64,000 nt of DNA from Saccharomycopsis fibuligera x Saccharomycopsis cf. fibuligera (GCA_001936135.1 CP012812.1:2480001-2544000), one strand, 5' to 3'. Shown: positions 1 to 9,718, numbered from the stretch's first letter. Notes: generated from the sequence alone by a model not told the origin. Program-made: numbers and translations.

Positions 1-377
1 CCTGTTGGCAAAATAATGGAGCCAGATGATTCTGGTGGAGCAGTAATGGAAACTGAACCGGTGACTTCTTCGGATGATGTTGGGACCGGAACAGGGCTGG
101 ATGGAATGATATTAGAGGAAGTACTTGTCAACGGACAAAATGTGGTGTATTGGGTAGTAATGTCTTCGTAGGTTTTTGTAATAGTGGTAATACCAGTAGT
201 TACAGCGCTCAGACTGCAACGGTGTTCCTCGCATGAGGTAATAGTGACTATTGTTGTTCCGATATCAGAGACATAGACAACGTCTGTAGAGGTTGTTGCA
301 TTACTAAAATTGAGAGCAGCAACAGACGTAGACAAGAGCAAAGTAAGGGCAGAAATGGAAGCAGTTGAGATCTTCAT
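1..377 (-). CDS. Cell-wall flocculin-repeat protein, N-terminal part (runs off window)
   Basis: Partial gene reading leftwards; only the first 125 codons are present and the frame is still open at base 1. The ATG at 377 begins a classic signal peptide (about residues 1-21, hydrophobic core ALTLLLSTSVAA). A cysteine-containing module follows at about residues 40-85: TITSC...C...AVTTG...YTTFCPL. This matches two modules in the gene at 2859-4769 and resembles flocculin type 3 repeats of fungal adhesins. A Ser/Thr/Pro stretch comes next. By family knowledge such proteins are secreted, heavily O-mannosylated and usually GPI-linked to the wall; the anchor would lie outside the window. One CTG codon sits where the sister module has Thr, which fits CTG read as Ser. 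Confidence 0.75.
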   Translation of the reverse strand, partial: MKISTASISALTLLLSTSVAALNFSNATTSTDVVYVSDIGTTIVTITSCEEHRCSLSAVTTGITTITKTYEDITTQYTTFCPLTSTSSNIIPSSPVPVPTSSEEVTGSVSITAPPESSGSIILPT

Positions 378-1101
378 TGTAGGCAGCAAGTTTTGGTGTT
401 TGTAATGAATTATATTTGTGTTTAGAAGAAAATTTGTATGTTGTGAATTGGTTGATAGAATAGAAATTAAATGAGTTTCTACACGAAAACAAAAGGAAGC
501 AAGCCCTGTTAAATACCTATCCATGAATTAAATCCATATTTAATTGTTTTTTTTTAAAAAAATAGAAAAAGAATATTTAATGTCCGTCTACTATTTTTCT
601 AGAGGCACACACTATTTTTAGAACGTACTATGCTGACCAGTAAGGCGCGGTATGTTTTCTTCTGTGAAACCAATAATTGGAAATGTCATAGAGAATCCAC
701 ATAAACTCGAAAAGCTAAGAAGTGTATTGCACGGCCATCTTCTCGGCAAAAATCTACTCCAGAACTTGGAATCCATTTTCATGTTGGCGGGCACGGACGG
801 CGCACGGCAAATATCCAGCGGAATTCTTGAGAATTCCTGAATCCTGCAGCACCGGCTGCACCAACATCGCAAAATGGATATCAATGGAATACAATACGTA
901 ATTTATAACCGTTTTCACCTTAATCGTAGAGTGTAGGAAAGGTTGATTTTTTTTCTTTATACCTTTTTTTTATTTGCTTTTTGTTTTCACATTTTACAAT
1001 ACCACTTGATTTAAAAAAAAAAAAAAGAATGACACATTTATAAATCCTTTAACTATACACAAATGCTAACATGCCGAGCACAGTTTCTTCAACCTTCAAC
1101 A
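378..1101. promoter_or_regulatory. Spacer: upstream region of the partial cell-wall gene
   Basis: This 724-base stretch lies between the start of the leftward cell-wall gene and the 3' end of the small spliced gene. It carries T and A runs near 546-561 and 1013-1026. Two overlapping open frames at 618-884 (minus) and 652-840 (plus) show no recognisable protein and are not called. I see no RNA gene. Confidence 0.4.
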
Positions 1102-1561
1102 TCAGCTGCTAACTCCCTTATGAGTTGGTGTTCTTCTCAAAGACACTGGAACAACAGAGTTGTCAATGCTTGTTAAAGTATCATCCAAAAGAACATCAAC
1201 GGACTTGATAGCATTAACAACAGCGTCTGGGAATAATGATTTGACGTATAAGACACTTGGAGCCAAAAGGTCACCGGTAGGTTCAACAATAGCACCCAAA
1301 CCCTGATAGGTTTCTAAATGGTTAATGAATTTAGAGTGAACCTTATGAGTTTCTTGACTAGTCACTTCGCCGCCGGCAGCACCGGTAGCATTGCTTTCTT
1401 CTTCCACAACTGGGGCATCCTCATGGACAGCTGAGGCAGTAGTGGCGTCTGGAACACCTGCTTCGGTGACGGTGGCAGATCTGAAAAATGTTAGATATAA
1501 ACTATTTCAATTATGCTGAAAAATGTAAAACATACTGTCCGAGAATTCTTCTGATTGGCAT
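1102..1561 (-). CDS. Small spliced hypothetical protein, 134 aa
   Basis: Not recognised. Exon 1 is 1561-1536 (26 nt, starting MPIRRILG), the intron is 1535-1481 (55 nt) and exon 2 is 1480-1102. The intron starts GTATGT and ends TTTTTCAG, with a TCTAAC branch-like sequence close to the 3' end. Splicing joins the frames without a stop and supplies an ATG that the exon 2 frame lacks (its first usable codon there is GTG). The product has an Ala/Glu-rich N-terminal third. A C-terminal half of short amphipathic helices follows (QGLGAIVEPTGDLLAPSVLY, then FPDAVVNAIKSVDVLLDD), ending in a basic tail. No transmembrane segment is evident. The helix pattern loosely recalls lipid-droplet perilipin-like proteins, but that is only an impression. 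Confidence 0.65.
1481..1535 (-). other. Spliceosomal intron, 55 nt
   Basis: Minus-strand intron of the small hypothetical gene. Donor GTATGT at 1535-1530, acceptor TTTTTCAG ending at 1481, branch-like TCTAAC a few bases before the acceptor. Removing it keeps the reading frame open across the junction. Confidence 0.65.
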
Positions 1562-2858
1562 TATGGCAGATTATTTGTTTGTGGGAAAATTGTGAGATAA
1601 GCTGAAGAGAGCCTTATTTTTTAAGCTTTGATAACAAAGTGATTTAGAGAAAATAGAACAAGAGTGTTTTTGGCAGTCCACTGAAACAGGGAAGTGTTAT
1701 TTTATAATTTCAACAACAGTGTTGCAGTGAATGTTTTTTTTGTGAGTTAGGTATGAGTTGACGGGCTAGAAATATTTGAAAATAAAACAGTTTAGATATT
1801 ATTCATCGAGGCCTGAAATATATAGCTGGACTTTAAGCTTGTGATTTTGGCTTTGTACCATATTGTCATGCGGAAACGCAGAAAGAGGAGTTTTTGTGTA
1901 TGAAACTGCATCTCAAGTACGCAAGAAAAATTTTTTTTTTTAAATTCTGGCAAGCAGCTATAACATTTTTAAAAGCTCTCTTTTAGGCTAGTTTTGTTGC
2001 CAATGTTTCTTGTATAAGTGATGTATAGCACTAACAGAGCATCTATAAAAGCTGATGATAAGAAATATCTAAATTTTTATGTGAAAAATGCGTAGTATGT
2101 CACTCTGACACTTGAAATCCTTACACTAAACGTTACATAAGGCTATTAAAACAAATATATTAACCACCGTATATTTCATCTAAACCGATTCTTGATAGTA
2201 TAGAGAAAACACATGTGGAAATTTAGGGTGTTTTATTGCCTATTTAGTTTGTGTCTGAAACGGAGTTTTATTCTCCAGCGCAAGTCCGTGGCCTTTGTGA
2301 GAAAATGAAGGTGATTTTCTCACAAAATAAAATTTTAACCAAAAAAAGGAACTGAAAACCAAAAGAACTCAAACACCAGATCAGTTATCGAATACTACAT
2401 GTTTATCTGCACATAGACATCGGTTGATAGATTAACTATATACTGTTGTGTCTATATAAACAGTGTTGCAATATACTCTAGTGATAGACGATAAGGAAAC
2501 CGTCTTATTTAAAGTGACACAGCCTAGGCTTCTATAGACCACAGCTAGCGTTTCATTTTCATTGATTTTCCTAAGCGCGAAGCGCCAGAAGCGCTTACGT
2601 CAGCCATATATATACGAGCACGAATCCTCTATAGTGGTATTATGTGGACACATGCACATGACTGCATAAGCATGCACTCTCCAAATATGGCTGCCAACAT
2701 GAAATCTTTGTCTATATATACAGACAATGCTCCATGATTCTATCCAGCTTCTCTCAAGAAAACGTCCCATTCAATTTGATATTTTTCATCTTGCAAAGTG
2801 CTTCTGGGTAACTCGTATCTTCTAATAGCAACCAATTACGTTAATCAGGCTTTGAAGG
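1562..2858. promoter_or_regulatory. Divergent 1.3 kb promoter region with hairpins
   Basis: The region lies between the small spliced gene (minus) and the cell-wall gene (plus). TATA-like stretches occur at about 2452-2459 (TATATAAA), 2606-2615 and 2713-2720. It holds a perfect 13-bp stem with a 7-nt loop at 2294-2326 and a second inverted repeat, TAAGCGC (2572-2578) with GCGCTTA (2591-2597). Long, element-rich upstream regions are typical of regulated adhesin genes; the regulators cannot be named from this sequence. Confidence 0.5.
2294..2326. repeat. Perfect 13-bp inverted repeat (hairpin)
   Basis: TTTGTGAGAAAAT at 2294-2306 is followed by the 7-base loop GAAGGTG and the exact reverse complement ATTTTCTCACAAA at 2314-2326. 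It lies about 530 bp upstream of the cell-wall gene. It could be a dimeric protein-binding site or a transcript hairpin. Confidence 0.8.
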
Positions 2859-4769
2859 ATGAAGTGGTGTAAGTTTGTATGGTTAATTTTATTATCCATT
2901 AACATAGTCAAAGCAACTGATGTGGTGATACGAAAAACAGTTACTGTGACGACATATACAGCTCCAAGAACCTCTGTTGTTACCCCAGGTTGCGGTTTTA
3001 GTAACGAACAATTAACATCTTACATCAAAAGAGCCGAAGCAGCAGTTTCTTCTTCCATATCAACTAGCAGTTCAACATCCACTTCTATAGTCAGCAGCTC
3101 AACAACTGAAACTTCATCATCGAGTGAAGCATCCTACCTAGGAACTTCAAGTACCATATCAGGAGCGTTACTGTCAGCCAGCTCTGTAACTCCCCTGCAT
3201 ATGTCTCCTGCAACAGTTACTGTCGAGACCAGCAAATTATCTTCAGCTACCAGCACATCCGTTTTTTTGAGTACAGAAGCCAAAATTCTGAGTTCTCTGG
3301 TTAGTTCTGTAGAAAGTACAGCAAAAATCTCATTAACCTCCATCTCTAGTGCTCAGACTACACTGCCATCTCCTTTGATCAAAACAAGCAGTACCGCTTA
3401 TATAAGTAGTGAGTTAGTCAGCAAGAATGTTGAACAGTCAAAGACACAGACCGCCTCCTCCCTTCATTCACACTCTTCTGCATTAACAAGATCTATAATC
3501 ACAACAATTACAACCAAGGAAAAAATAGCATCAACCAGTATTTTACCAACTACAGTCTGCTCGGATAAGTTTTGCACTACTTTATCTATAACTACAGGTG
3601 TTGCTATTGTCACCAGCTCCGTTAATGGAAAGGTTACCACCACCAATGCTTTTGTACCTTTGAAGTCCAGTGTTACTGCAGTGTTGATAGGTAATGGTAC
3701 ATCCAAAACTATCACCTCTACAATATCAAGTAGTATTCAAGCTGCCAAAAACCTGACAGCCGTCTCCAGCCATGGTTCATCAAAGACAATAATAGATTCC
3801 ACTGCTTTTGATCCAATTACGACGACTTCTAACTTCACGACATATGATACACTGCATAAATCAAATATCAGCAATGTTTACAACAGTTCTGTTGCTTCCC
3901 CAATATCCACAGGTACTGTCATAATATCAGCATTTTCAAGCCTTGCGGTAACAGTTACCTCTTGTTCAGAGAATTCCTGTTCAACAAGAGCAGTGACAAC
4001 TGGCATCGCATATGTCACAAAAACTGAATCTGGGATAATCAAATCATATACCACGTATTGTCCATTAACTAGCACCAACTACAGAACAGGGAAAAAAGTA
4101 ACAACTTTGCCTTCTGATGCCAATTTTTATTCTACCAGTATAGCCACGAGCGTCACGTCAACAACAACAACAACTTATAGTACATATACGGTTCCATACT
4201 TCACATCAGGAGACAACGCAGTAGCAGCTGCTCAAGAGGAATCTACAGAACTGAGCCAAGAGGGAATTGTTCAGTCTGGCACTCAGGAAACTAGTGCAAA
4301 AGCTTATGATACAGTAGCAACTAACACAGCTACCGAACAAGACGGTGTTGCCAATAAGATAGCCTTGGGCTTTAGTTCTTTCAGTACCTCCACTCCTTCA
4401 AACGTATATTCGACTGAAAGCACGCTTGCAAAGTCTCTGTCTTCTAACTATGCCACTGTTACTATTGCTCCATCTTCAGCGCACGCGTATGCTAATGCAG
4501 AATATTCTGATACACAAACCACCGAGGCACATCTCTCATCATCACCTTTCTTTTCAAACATCTCAACGGCAGTTTATGTCCAAAATATCAACTACACCAG
4601 CCCTTACACTTCAAATAACTTATCCTCTTCATCAGATCAGTATCAGCCAGATAAGTTCTATTCTCTGCCGTCAGGTATAATTACCCAATTCAATAGTGGC
4701 TTGCCAGCTAGGAAAAACATGAGCATGCTCAGTGCTTTATTGGGAATGCTTTTAGTATTGATAATGTGA
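2859..4769 (+). CDS. GPI-type cell-wall adhesin-like protein with flocculin repeats, 636 aa
   Basis: A secreted, Ser/Thr-rich wall protein. Residues 1-19 form a signal peptide (core FVWLILLSINIV). A short N-terminal part holds VTVTTYTAP and a single Cys in PGCGF. Two flocculin type 3-like modules follow, at about residues 229-272 (VCSDKFC...ITTGVAIVT) and 362-406 (SCSENSC...AVTTGIAYVT...YTTYCPL). The C-terminus is a hydrophobic tail (last about 16 residues, SMLSALLGMLLVLIM) typical of a GPI addition signal. Ser/Thr stretches between modules predict dense O-mannosylation. It is probably a paralogue of the partial gene at 1-377. All ten CTG codons found lie in Ser/Thr-rich context and none in the signal peptide or tail, so the true product is probably even more Ser-rich. 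Adhesion is inferred; no ligand-binding domain is recognised. Confidence 0.85.
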   Translation: MKWCKFVWLILLSINIVKATDVVIRKTVTVTTYTAPRTSVVTPGCGFSNEQLTSYIKRAEAAVSSSISTSSSTSTSIVSSSTTETSSSSEASYLGTSSTISGALLSASSVTPLHMSPATVTVETSKLSSATSTSVFLSTEAKILSSLVSSVESTAKISLTSISSAQTTLPSPLIKTSSTAYISSELVSKNVEQSKTQTASSLHSHSSALTRSIITTITTKEKIASTSILPTTVCSDKFCTTLSITTGVAIVTSSVNGKVTTTNAFVPLKSSVTAVLIGNGTSKTITSTISSSIQAAKNLTAVSSHGSSKTIIDSTAFDPITTTSNFTTYDTLHKSNISNVYNSSVASPISTGTVIISAFSSLAVTVTSCSENSCSTRAVTTGIAYVTKTESGIIKSYTTYCPLTSTNYRTGKKVTTLPSDANFYSTSIATSVTSTTTTTYSTYTVPYFTSGDNAVAAAQEESTELSQEGIVQSGTQETSAKAYDTVATNTATEQDGVANKIALGFSSFSTSTPSNVYSTESTLAKSLSSNYATVTIAPSSAHAYANAEYSDTQTTEAHLSSSPFFSNISTAVYVQNINYTSPYTSNNLSSSSDQYQPDKFYSLPSGIITQFNSGLPARKNMSMLSALLGMLLVLIM

Positions 4770-5279
4770 GGGTTGTTATTTACAAGTAATTCAGTTCGTT
4801 TTGCAAACTATTGTTTGCAAGTTGACCTTTTTGTTTTAGGTTTATTTTTTTCAGTTCCTTCTTTCAATAGACCGTTATAGACTAGAGTACTTACTTTATT
4901 TAATTATTTTTTCTGCACTTTAACGCTTTGACTGTGTAAGTTGCTTATTTCTCATCCGCTGCGCAGCGTTAAATCAAGCTAGATTTGGTAAGCATGCTTG
5001 GGCGAGACGCTCCTGTGGAACCACCACCGTTTTTATCGATATTCTAGATATTAAGCCGGGTACCCATAAAAACTTCCCGCGAGAGATCAAGTGTCATAAC
5101 TCAGACAGAATAATTTAAAATCAATATATAGAAGCAAGTCAGGCATATTGAGCGAAGCATTCGCAGTTTTAAAGTATTTGTTTTTCCAGCTTAACGCAAA
5201 GAATCCGAACCATCTGGAAAATATAGCTTTTTTAAACAAGAATGCTCCTCCATAATTGTAGGAGAACTGAATTTATAAT
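4770..5279. promoter_or_regulatory. Spacer: 3' region of cell-wall gene and ERF4 promoter
   Basis: 510 bases between two plus-strand genes. AT-rich with short T runs. No small ORF, RNA gene or strong motif was recognised. Confidence 0.4.
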
Positions 5280-6347
5280 ATGACTGACAACCAGCACTTT
5301 TCTGAATCATCAAAACCAGTAAATGTTATATCTTCAATGAGTATCAACAACAATAGTAACAATATTGTTATCCCACGGAGCGAATTAAATGAATCCAAAC
5401 AAAATCAAAGTCCATTTTCGGGCTCCACTATTTTTGAACACGAAGAGCCAGGCAACAGTCTGTCCCAAAAAGATTTTGTTAACAGAAATTTAAATAGTGT
5501 AAGTAACAACGATGCCATCGACAGAAGCAATGTCCAAGATACAGCTCACGCCGAAGCTTCCAACGTTACAAATAGCATAAATAATCCCGCATTTTTGGCA
5601 GCTGTTCCACAACATGGTAATATAGAGAATACCGGCAATGATAATAATAGTGCCCCTAACAATAACAGCACTGTCAATGGAAATAATGAAGATCTTTTAT
5701 TTTTCAACTACCATGAATATTCAATTGAAAAATACGAGTCCCTTGATACCCATGTCTACGAAAAACATGACCATCCTCTCATAATTACTCATTTTCCTAA
5801 CCCATACGTTGATCCATCCAGTTATGAATATAAAACCACGCGGGTGGTAAGGGTACCAAGGATGTACAATGAGCCTTCCAACAGTAACAATCTATTTCCG
5901 CAATTCCTGCAACTCATTCCAGGGTTTGAAGAAGCGGCGATTGTTGACCCCATTGAGAGCCTGCTGGACCAAAATATTAATAAGTTTATACCCAGAGGCA
6001 AACATTACGGTCAACTTTATGGCTGTTCTTCAGTATCACCTCTTTCAGACTATATAAGTCCATCTGAGTTTGAAGCTATCCTTAACAAAGTCAACAAGTA
6101 CTTGAAAGACGCTTTGAATGCACTGAAATTTGAAAACGTTATCAGTGGAATTGCTAATTTTGTCACGATGTGGATATTTGACCAATTGATAGAAAATCAC
6201 TCCAAAAAAAAGTTGCAAGAGCTAGAAGACTACGTGACTGAAATTAATGATACTCAACTACGCAACAAAAAGATCAAGATAGTTAGCCCGCGACGCTCTG
6301 GGCATGTCTCACTTGATTTTGTGATTCCTAAGCCCACCCTCGATTGA
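5280..6347 (+). CDS. ERF4: Ras palmitoyltransferase accessory subunit Erf4/Shr5, 355 aa
   Basis: Partner of the DHHC enzyme Erf2 in the ER-membrane complex that palmitoylates Ras. The first about 140 residues are Asn/Ser-rich and disordered. The conserved Golgin-7/ERF4 domain covers about residues 185-350. It contains the KTTRVVRVPRMY strand, LIPGFEE, then YISPSEFEAILNKVNKYL and the amphipathic helix around FVTMWIFDQLIENHSKKKLQ. The end is the family-typical IVSPRRSGHVSLDFVIPKP. Length and architecture fit fungal Erf4, which has a longer variable N-terminus than animal GOLGA7. ERF2 is not in this window. The start ATG at 5280 is the first in frame. Confidence 0.85.
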   Translation: MTDNQHFSESSKPVNVISSMSINNNSNNIVIPRSELNESKQNQSPFSGSTIFEHEEPGNSLSQKDFVNRNLNSVSNNDAIDRSNVQDTAHAEASNVTNSINNPAFLAAVPQHGNIENTGNDNNSAPNNNSTVNGNNEDLLFFNYHEYSIEKYESLDTHVYEKHDHPLIITHFPNPYVDPSSYEYKTTRVVRVPRMYNEPSNSNNLFPQFLQLIPGFEEAAIVDPIESLLDQNINKFIPRGKHYGQLYGCSSVSPLSDYISPSEFEAILNKVNKYLKDALNALKFENVISGIANFVTMWIFDQLIENHSKKKLQELEDYVTEINDTQLRNKKIKIVSPRRSGHVSLDFVIPKPTLD

Positions 6348-6496
6348 TTGCTGATATATATATAAGCTACCAATATACTTGTATAGAACACGATAACACT
6401 AATCGATGTAAAGCTGCATGTGGATTATGAGCCCCGGTGGACGGTGTATCAAAAGTTGGGAGAATGTAACTAAACGGTGACAAAAGACGGATAGCG

Positions 6497-8578
6497 ATGA
6501 TGTCGATGTTGGCCGTAAAATGGAGTGACAGCCCCCTACATCTATTGTCTACACAGAACTCCTATTCACCTCATAAGATGAAGATAAAAAGAAACCTTAT
6601 ATGGAGGTCGCCCGAGGATAACATAGACTATTCATCATGCAACAACATTGATCTATCCGGTGTGTTAATACCAGCGCTAAAGTCATCACCGCTAATTGCT
6701 TCCTCCAGTGATAATGATAACAACAATGACAACATCGAAATAAATCAAGACCATTTACCTACGCATCTCACAGATATGCAATATATGCCAGGGTGCTATG
6801 GGCAAAAGCCAGCATATTCAGCCAACAAGAGGTTTGGCCTTAAGACGCTTCCCATCGTTGACAACGATTGGACCTCTTTTATAAACCAGAGGAAGGAAGG
6901 CGAGTTTATGTACAGTGTGTATCCGACAATATACTCAGTAACAGCCGCAACAGTGGTTACTTGCTTTTTGACTGTGATTGTGTTCACCAATACTCAAAAG
7001 CCAAGTTACTTGCTTATATTGGGTTGCTTATTGAGCTCCATAAACTTGATCTATTTGCTGACAAGCACAATGAGATTTCTTAGTGGGACAATAAGCTTAG
7101 GAATGGCTTCAGGCGAGAACTTGCTAGATAACATACAAAGTAACTTAAGCTTTAACATCATTGATCTTTTTTCAGTTTTCATTCTTCAACTTTGCCAAGT
7201 ACAGATCATCATGAGACTTTTTTCGAGACAAAAAGAGAAACGATTTACATTTGTAATGGGAGTATCGTTGTCTATTATATCTCAAGTCATTTGGGCAGTT
7301 TCAACATTTCATACTATGAAGCATACCGACCTTACTGCTGAATATGATCCTGATGAAGATACTCTCAGTATATTGCCGGCATTCATTTACTTGTTGAGGA
7401 TTGCTATGAGCGTCATGTATTCAGTGTTGATTTGTATTTATTGCTTCATCAAGATCGAATTTATCATGAAAAGGAGCTTAATTTTGATTTCTTTTGTTAG
7501 TATTCTCTCTACTAATTTGCAGTTTGCATTTTTTATTGCCGATGTGGCTAATGTATGGGTTGCTGAACTTTCTGAAGTTTTCAATGCGGCTGGTTACGTA
7601 GTATCCACTGTTATTGTTTGGGAATGGATTAATAGGGTTCATGCTAGCGAAAGAGCTAAGCAAAGCAAAGGTATTTTGGGTCGGCCATTTTACGAGGAGG
7701 AATTGCAAGGTGCTAATAAAGTTGACCGCATTTCATTGTTCGTGCCAGAGGAAGAAAAAAATTTGTTTGGTTATACAGATACACAAGATGATAATCATGA
7801 TAACGATAGCTTTAATGGCAGACCAACAGAAGAAATTACTGGTAGCGGTGATTTAGAACATCCGGCTGGGAATGGTGCGAATATAACTAACAAGAAACCA
7901 CCACTTCAAGCTCATAATTTGAATGCTAAATTACACGACTTTGTCTCAAATCAACAGCTTAAAACAAGAGAGTTTGTTTCATCTACCATTCCGGAAATGA
8001 TCATGAAAACCACTAACACTTTCTTGTATTTAACGGATCAGATTATTGCTTATGGCTTGGCGGTGCCCCGTTCAGTTTCTGTCAATAGCAGAGAGCGAAG
8101 AGAGAAAAGACGTATTGAAAAGAAGCTCAAGAGGAATCGTCGTCAGCAACGTTTTGCACGCCGTGACAATGACTATGATGATTATGGATCCAACTTGGAC
8201 GATAGCAGCGATTCAGGGTTATTTCGCAGACTGAACCACTTCAGCAACAGCTACACGGCAACCACCACCAACAATACAGGCACAACTACTTTAAGTGAAA
8301 GCAACAACAATAGACAAGATGAAGGCAGCAATAGCTCAAATAGCAGTGATAACACACATAATGAGAATCCCATTTTTATATACACAACTGCAGAAGTCAA
8401 TGTAAATCAAACTGAAAGTGACTCCGAAAGTGATGAGAACAGAGATGAGGAAGATGACCAGATCTATAGATATATGGATGATGTTTTTGAGGGCGCAAAT
8501 ACAAGAGATGACACTATTAATGATATCGAAGAGCATTCTGTTGCTGGAGGTGGTCTGTATGAGCAACGTCATCGATGA
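6497..8578 (+). CDS. RIM21: PalH/Rim21-family pH-sensing membrane receptor, 693 aa
   Basis: Seven-transmembrane plasma-membrane sensor family (PalH; yeast Rim21 and its paralogue Dfg16) that starts the Rim101 alkaline/membrane-stress pathway. An extracellular N-terminal part of about 140 residues leads into the first hydrophobic helix (YSVTAATVVTCFLTVIVF). Further helices follow to about residue 385, ending in VIVWEWINRVHASERAKQ and GRPFYEEEL, which is the family signature. The cytoplasmic tail (about 300 residues) is acidic and Asn/Ser-rich with a basic cluster (RRIEKKLKRNRRQQRF), suited to binding the arrestin-like Rim8. I cannot separate Rim21 from Dfg16 by eye, so the symbol is tentative. 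ATG 6497 is followed by two further in-frame Mets. Confidence 0.75.
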   Translation: MMSMLAVKWSDSPLHLLSTQNSYSPHKMKIKRNLIWRSPEDNIDYSSCNNIDLSGVLIPALKSSPLIASSSDNDNNNDNIEINQDHLPTHLTDMQYMPGCYGQKPAYSANKRFGLKTLPIVDNDWTSFINQRKEGEFMYSVYPTIYSVTAATVVTCFLTVIVFTNTQKPSYLLILGCLLSSINLIYLLTSTMRFLSGTISLGMASGENLLDNIQSNLSFNIIDLFSVFILQLCQVQIIMRLFSRQKEKRFTFVMGVSLSIISQVIWAVSTFHTMKHTDLTAEYDPDEDTLSILPAFIYLLRIAMSVMYSVLICIYCFIKIEFIMKRSLILISFVSILSTNLQFAFFIADVANVWVAELSEVFNAAGYVVSTVIVWEWINRVHASERAKQSKGILGRPFYEEELQGANKVDRISLFVPEEEKNLFGYTDTQDDNHDNDSFNGRPTEEITGSGDLEHPAGNGANITNKKPPLQAHNLNAKLHDFVSNQQLKTREFVSSTIPEMIMKTTNTFLYLTDQIIAYGLAVPRSVSVNSRERREKRRIEKKLKRNRRQQRFARRDNDYDDYGSNLDDSSDSGLFRRLNHFSNSYTATTTNNTGTTTLSESNNNRQDEGSNSSNSSDNTHNENPIFIYTTAEVNVNQTESDSESDENRDEEDDQIYRYMDDVFEGANTRDDTINDIEEHSVAGGGLYEQRHR

Positions 8579-9106
8579 ATATTGTTTTTTTTTTCTTTTC
8601 TTTTTTTTCTTTTTTTTTTTCCAATTCTGATTTTATTTGTAATTGTATTATATCATTGAAAATTTCTTTAATTTTATTGTTTTGGTTGGTTTGGTGTGCC
8701 ATTTTTGCATGATTTTTCTGTTGTATGTTGCATTGATATTTTTTTATTTATGTTTATTTTGTTATTTTTTTGTCTGCTCACATTTTGTTGGTGTCCCCTT
8801 TATTAGGTATGGTTATTAAGGACTTTTTTTTTTTTTTTTTTTATAATTTCTCTCGGCGGTTTCTTCTATTTAGTTTTTATGCTTTAAAATTTACTTCTTC
8901 GATTTGGTACTCTTCTCACATAAATTGATTATAATGGCATGCAATCGTAAAAGGTTAATAAGTAAGAGTCATATAATAACAATAATATTTATCATAAAAC
9001 AGTTCCTACCGGTTAGGCTTCGAAGTACCTACATCATCTATTACATGACGAAGCAAAACATTAATTACATATGGAAAGGAACACATGAAAGTAAATATAT
9101 GAGATT
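8579..9106. terminator. Convergent spacer with T-runs
   Basis: 528 bases between the converging RIM21-like and POA1 genes. Very T-rich on the plus strand (for example 8584-8621 and a T19 run at 8824-8842), consistent with polyadenylation signals of both genes. No gene is seen. Confidence 0.4.
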
Positions 9107-9718
9107 TTAATCTAGTGTCAAAATCTTGAAATTAAAAAACTTTTCGTGTTTTTTCAAAATCCACTCTGTATCTTCCCATGGCGTTTGAAATATTCCCGAG
9201 TTTATCTGAGGCATGAATATATCCAATTTTTTCTGTTCTCCTCCGGCTTTTTCGTTCTCAAACGCTTTTCTCAAATCTGTAATAGCCTGTTTCTCTGCTT
9301 CATCGTTTGTAACATTATACAAATCTTTTGGGTCGCTGAAGAGTTTTGTCTCGAGGTTCTTCAACGCCCTATCAGTATTCTTCAAGATGCTTCCCGGAGA
9401 GTCAGCATTGTGGCCACCGTGAAGTGAGGTAAACAAGCATACAATAAATTTAGGTGAAACGCTCTCTGCCATTTTGATTGGCTTATTGCCCTTGTCATCT
9501 CTAGAAGTAGCAATAACCTGCGAAAGCCCTAAGAGCTCCTTTGGGTCTGTTTTATATTTCTTGCAGTACTTTTCGTGAGCCCGCAATCCAGATCTGAACT
9601 TCCAAGCAAATCCGGCAGCAACACCCCCGCCCCAGGAGCCAAAGCAATTGCACGAATGCAATAATATACTCGGGAAGGGCGTCACAGCAAATATGTCACC
9701 TTTGAGATATTGGATCAT
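9107..9718 (-). CDS. POA1: ADP-ribose 1''-phosphate phosphatase (macro domain), 203 aa
   Basis: Macro-domain enzyme that removes the 1''-phosphate from ADP-ribose 1''-phosphate, a by-product of tRNA splicing. The whole protein is a single macro domain: strand and ligand loop near the start (LLHSCNCFGSWGGGVAAGFA, about residues 20-39), CLFTS (about 95-99) and the second ligand loop PQINSGIFQTPWEDTEWIL near residue 170. These match yeast Poa1 closely. The region between carries a lineage-specific insertion of about 30 residues. The ATG at 9718 is immediately upstream of the conserved IQYLKGDIF strand. It shares a 238-bp divergent promoter with the HD-domain gene at 9957. Confidence 0.88.
   Translation of the reverse strand: MIQYLKGDIFAVTPFPSILLHSCNCFGSWGGGVAAGFAWKFRSGLRAHEKYCKKYKTDPKELLGLSQVIATSRDDKGNKPIKMAESVSPKFIVCLFTSLHGGHNADSPGSILKNTDRALKNLETKLFSDPKDLYNVTNDEAEKQAITDLRKAFENEKAGGEQKKLDIFMPQINSGIFQTPWEDTEWILKKHEKFFNFKILTLD

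Noticed and set aside
618-884. Overlapping ORFs on both strands (618-884 minus, 652-840 plus) as a small gene
   Set aside because: Neither resembles a known protein, they overlap antisense, and no splice model or clear promoter supports one over the other.
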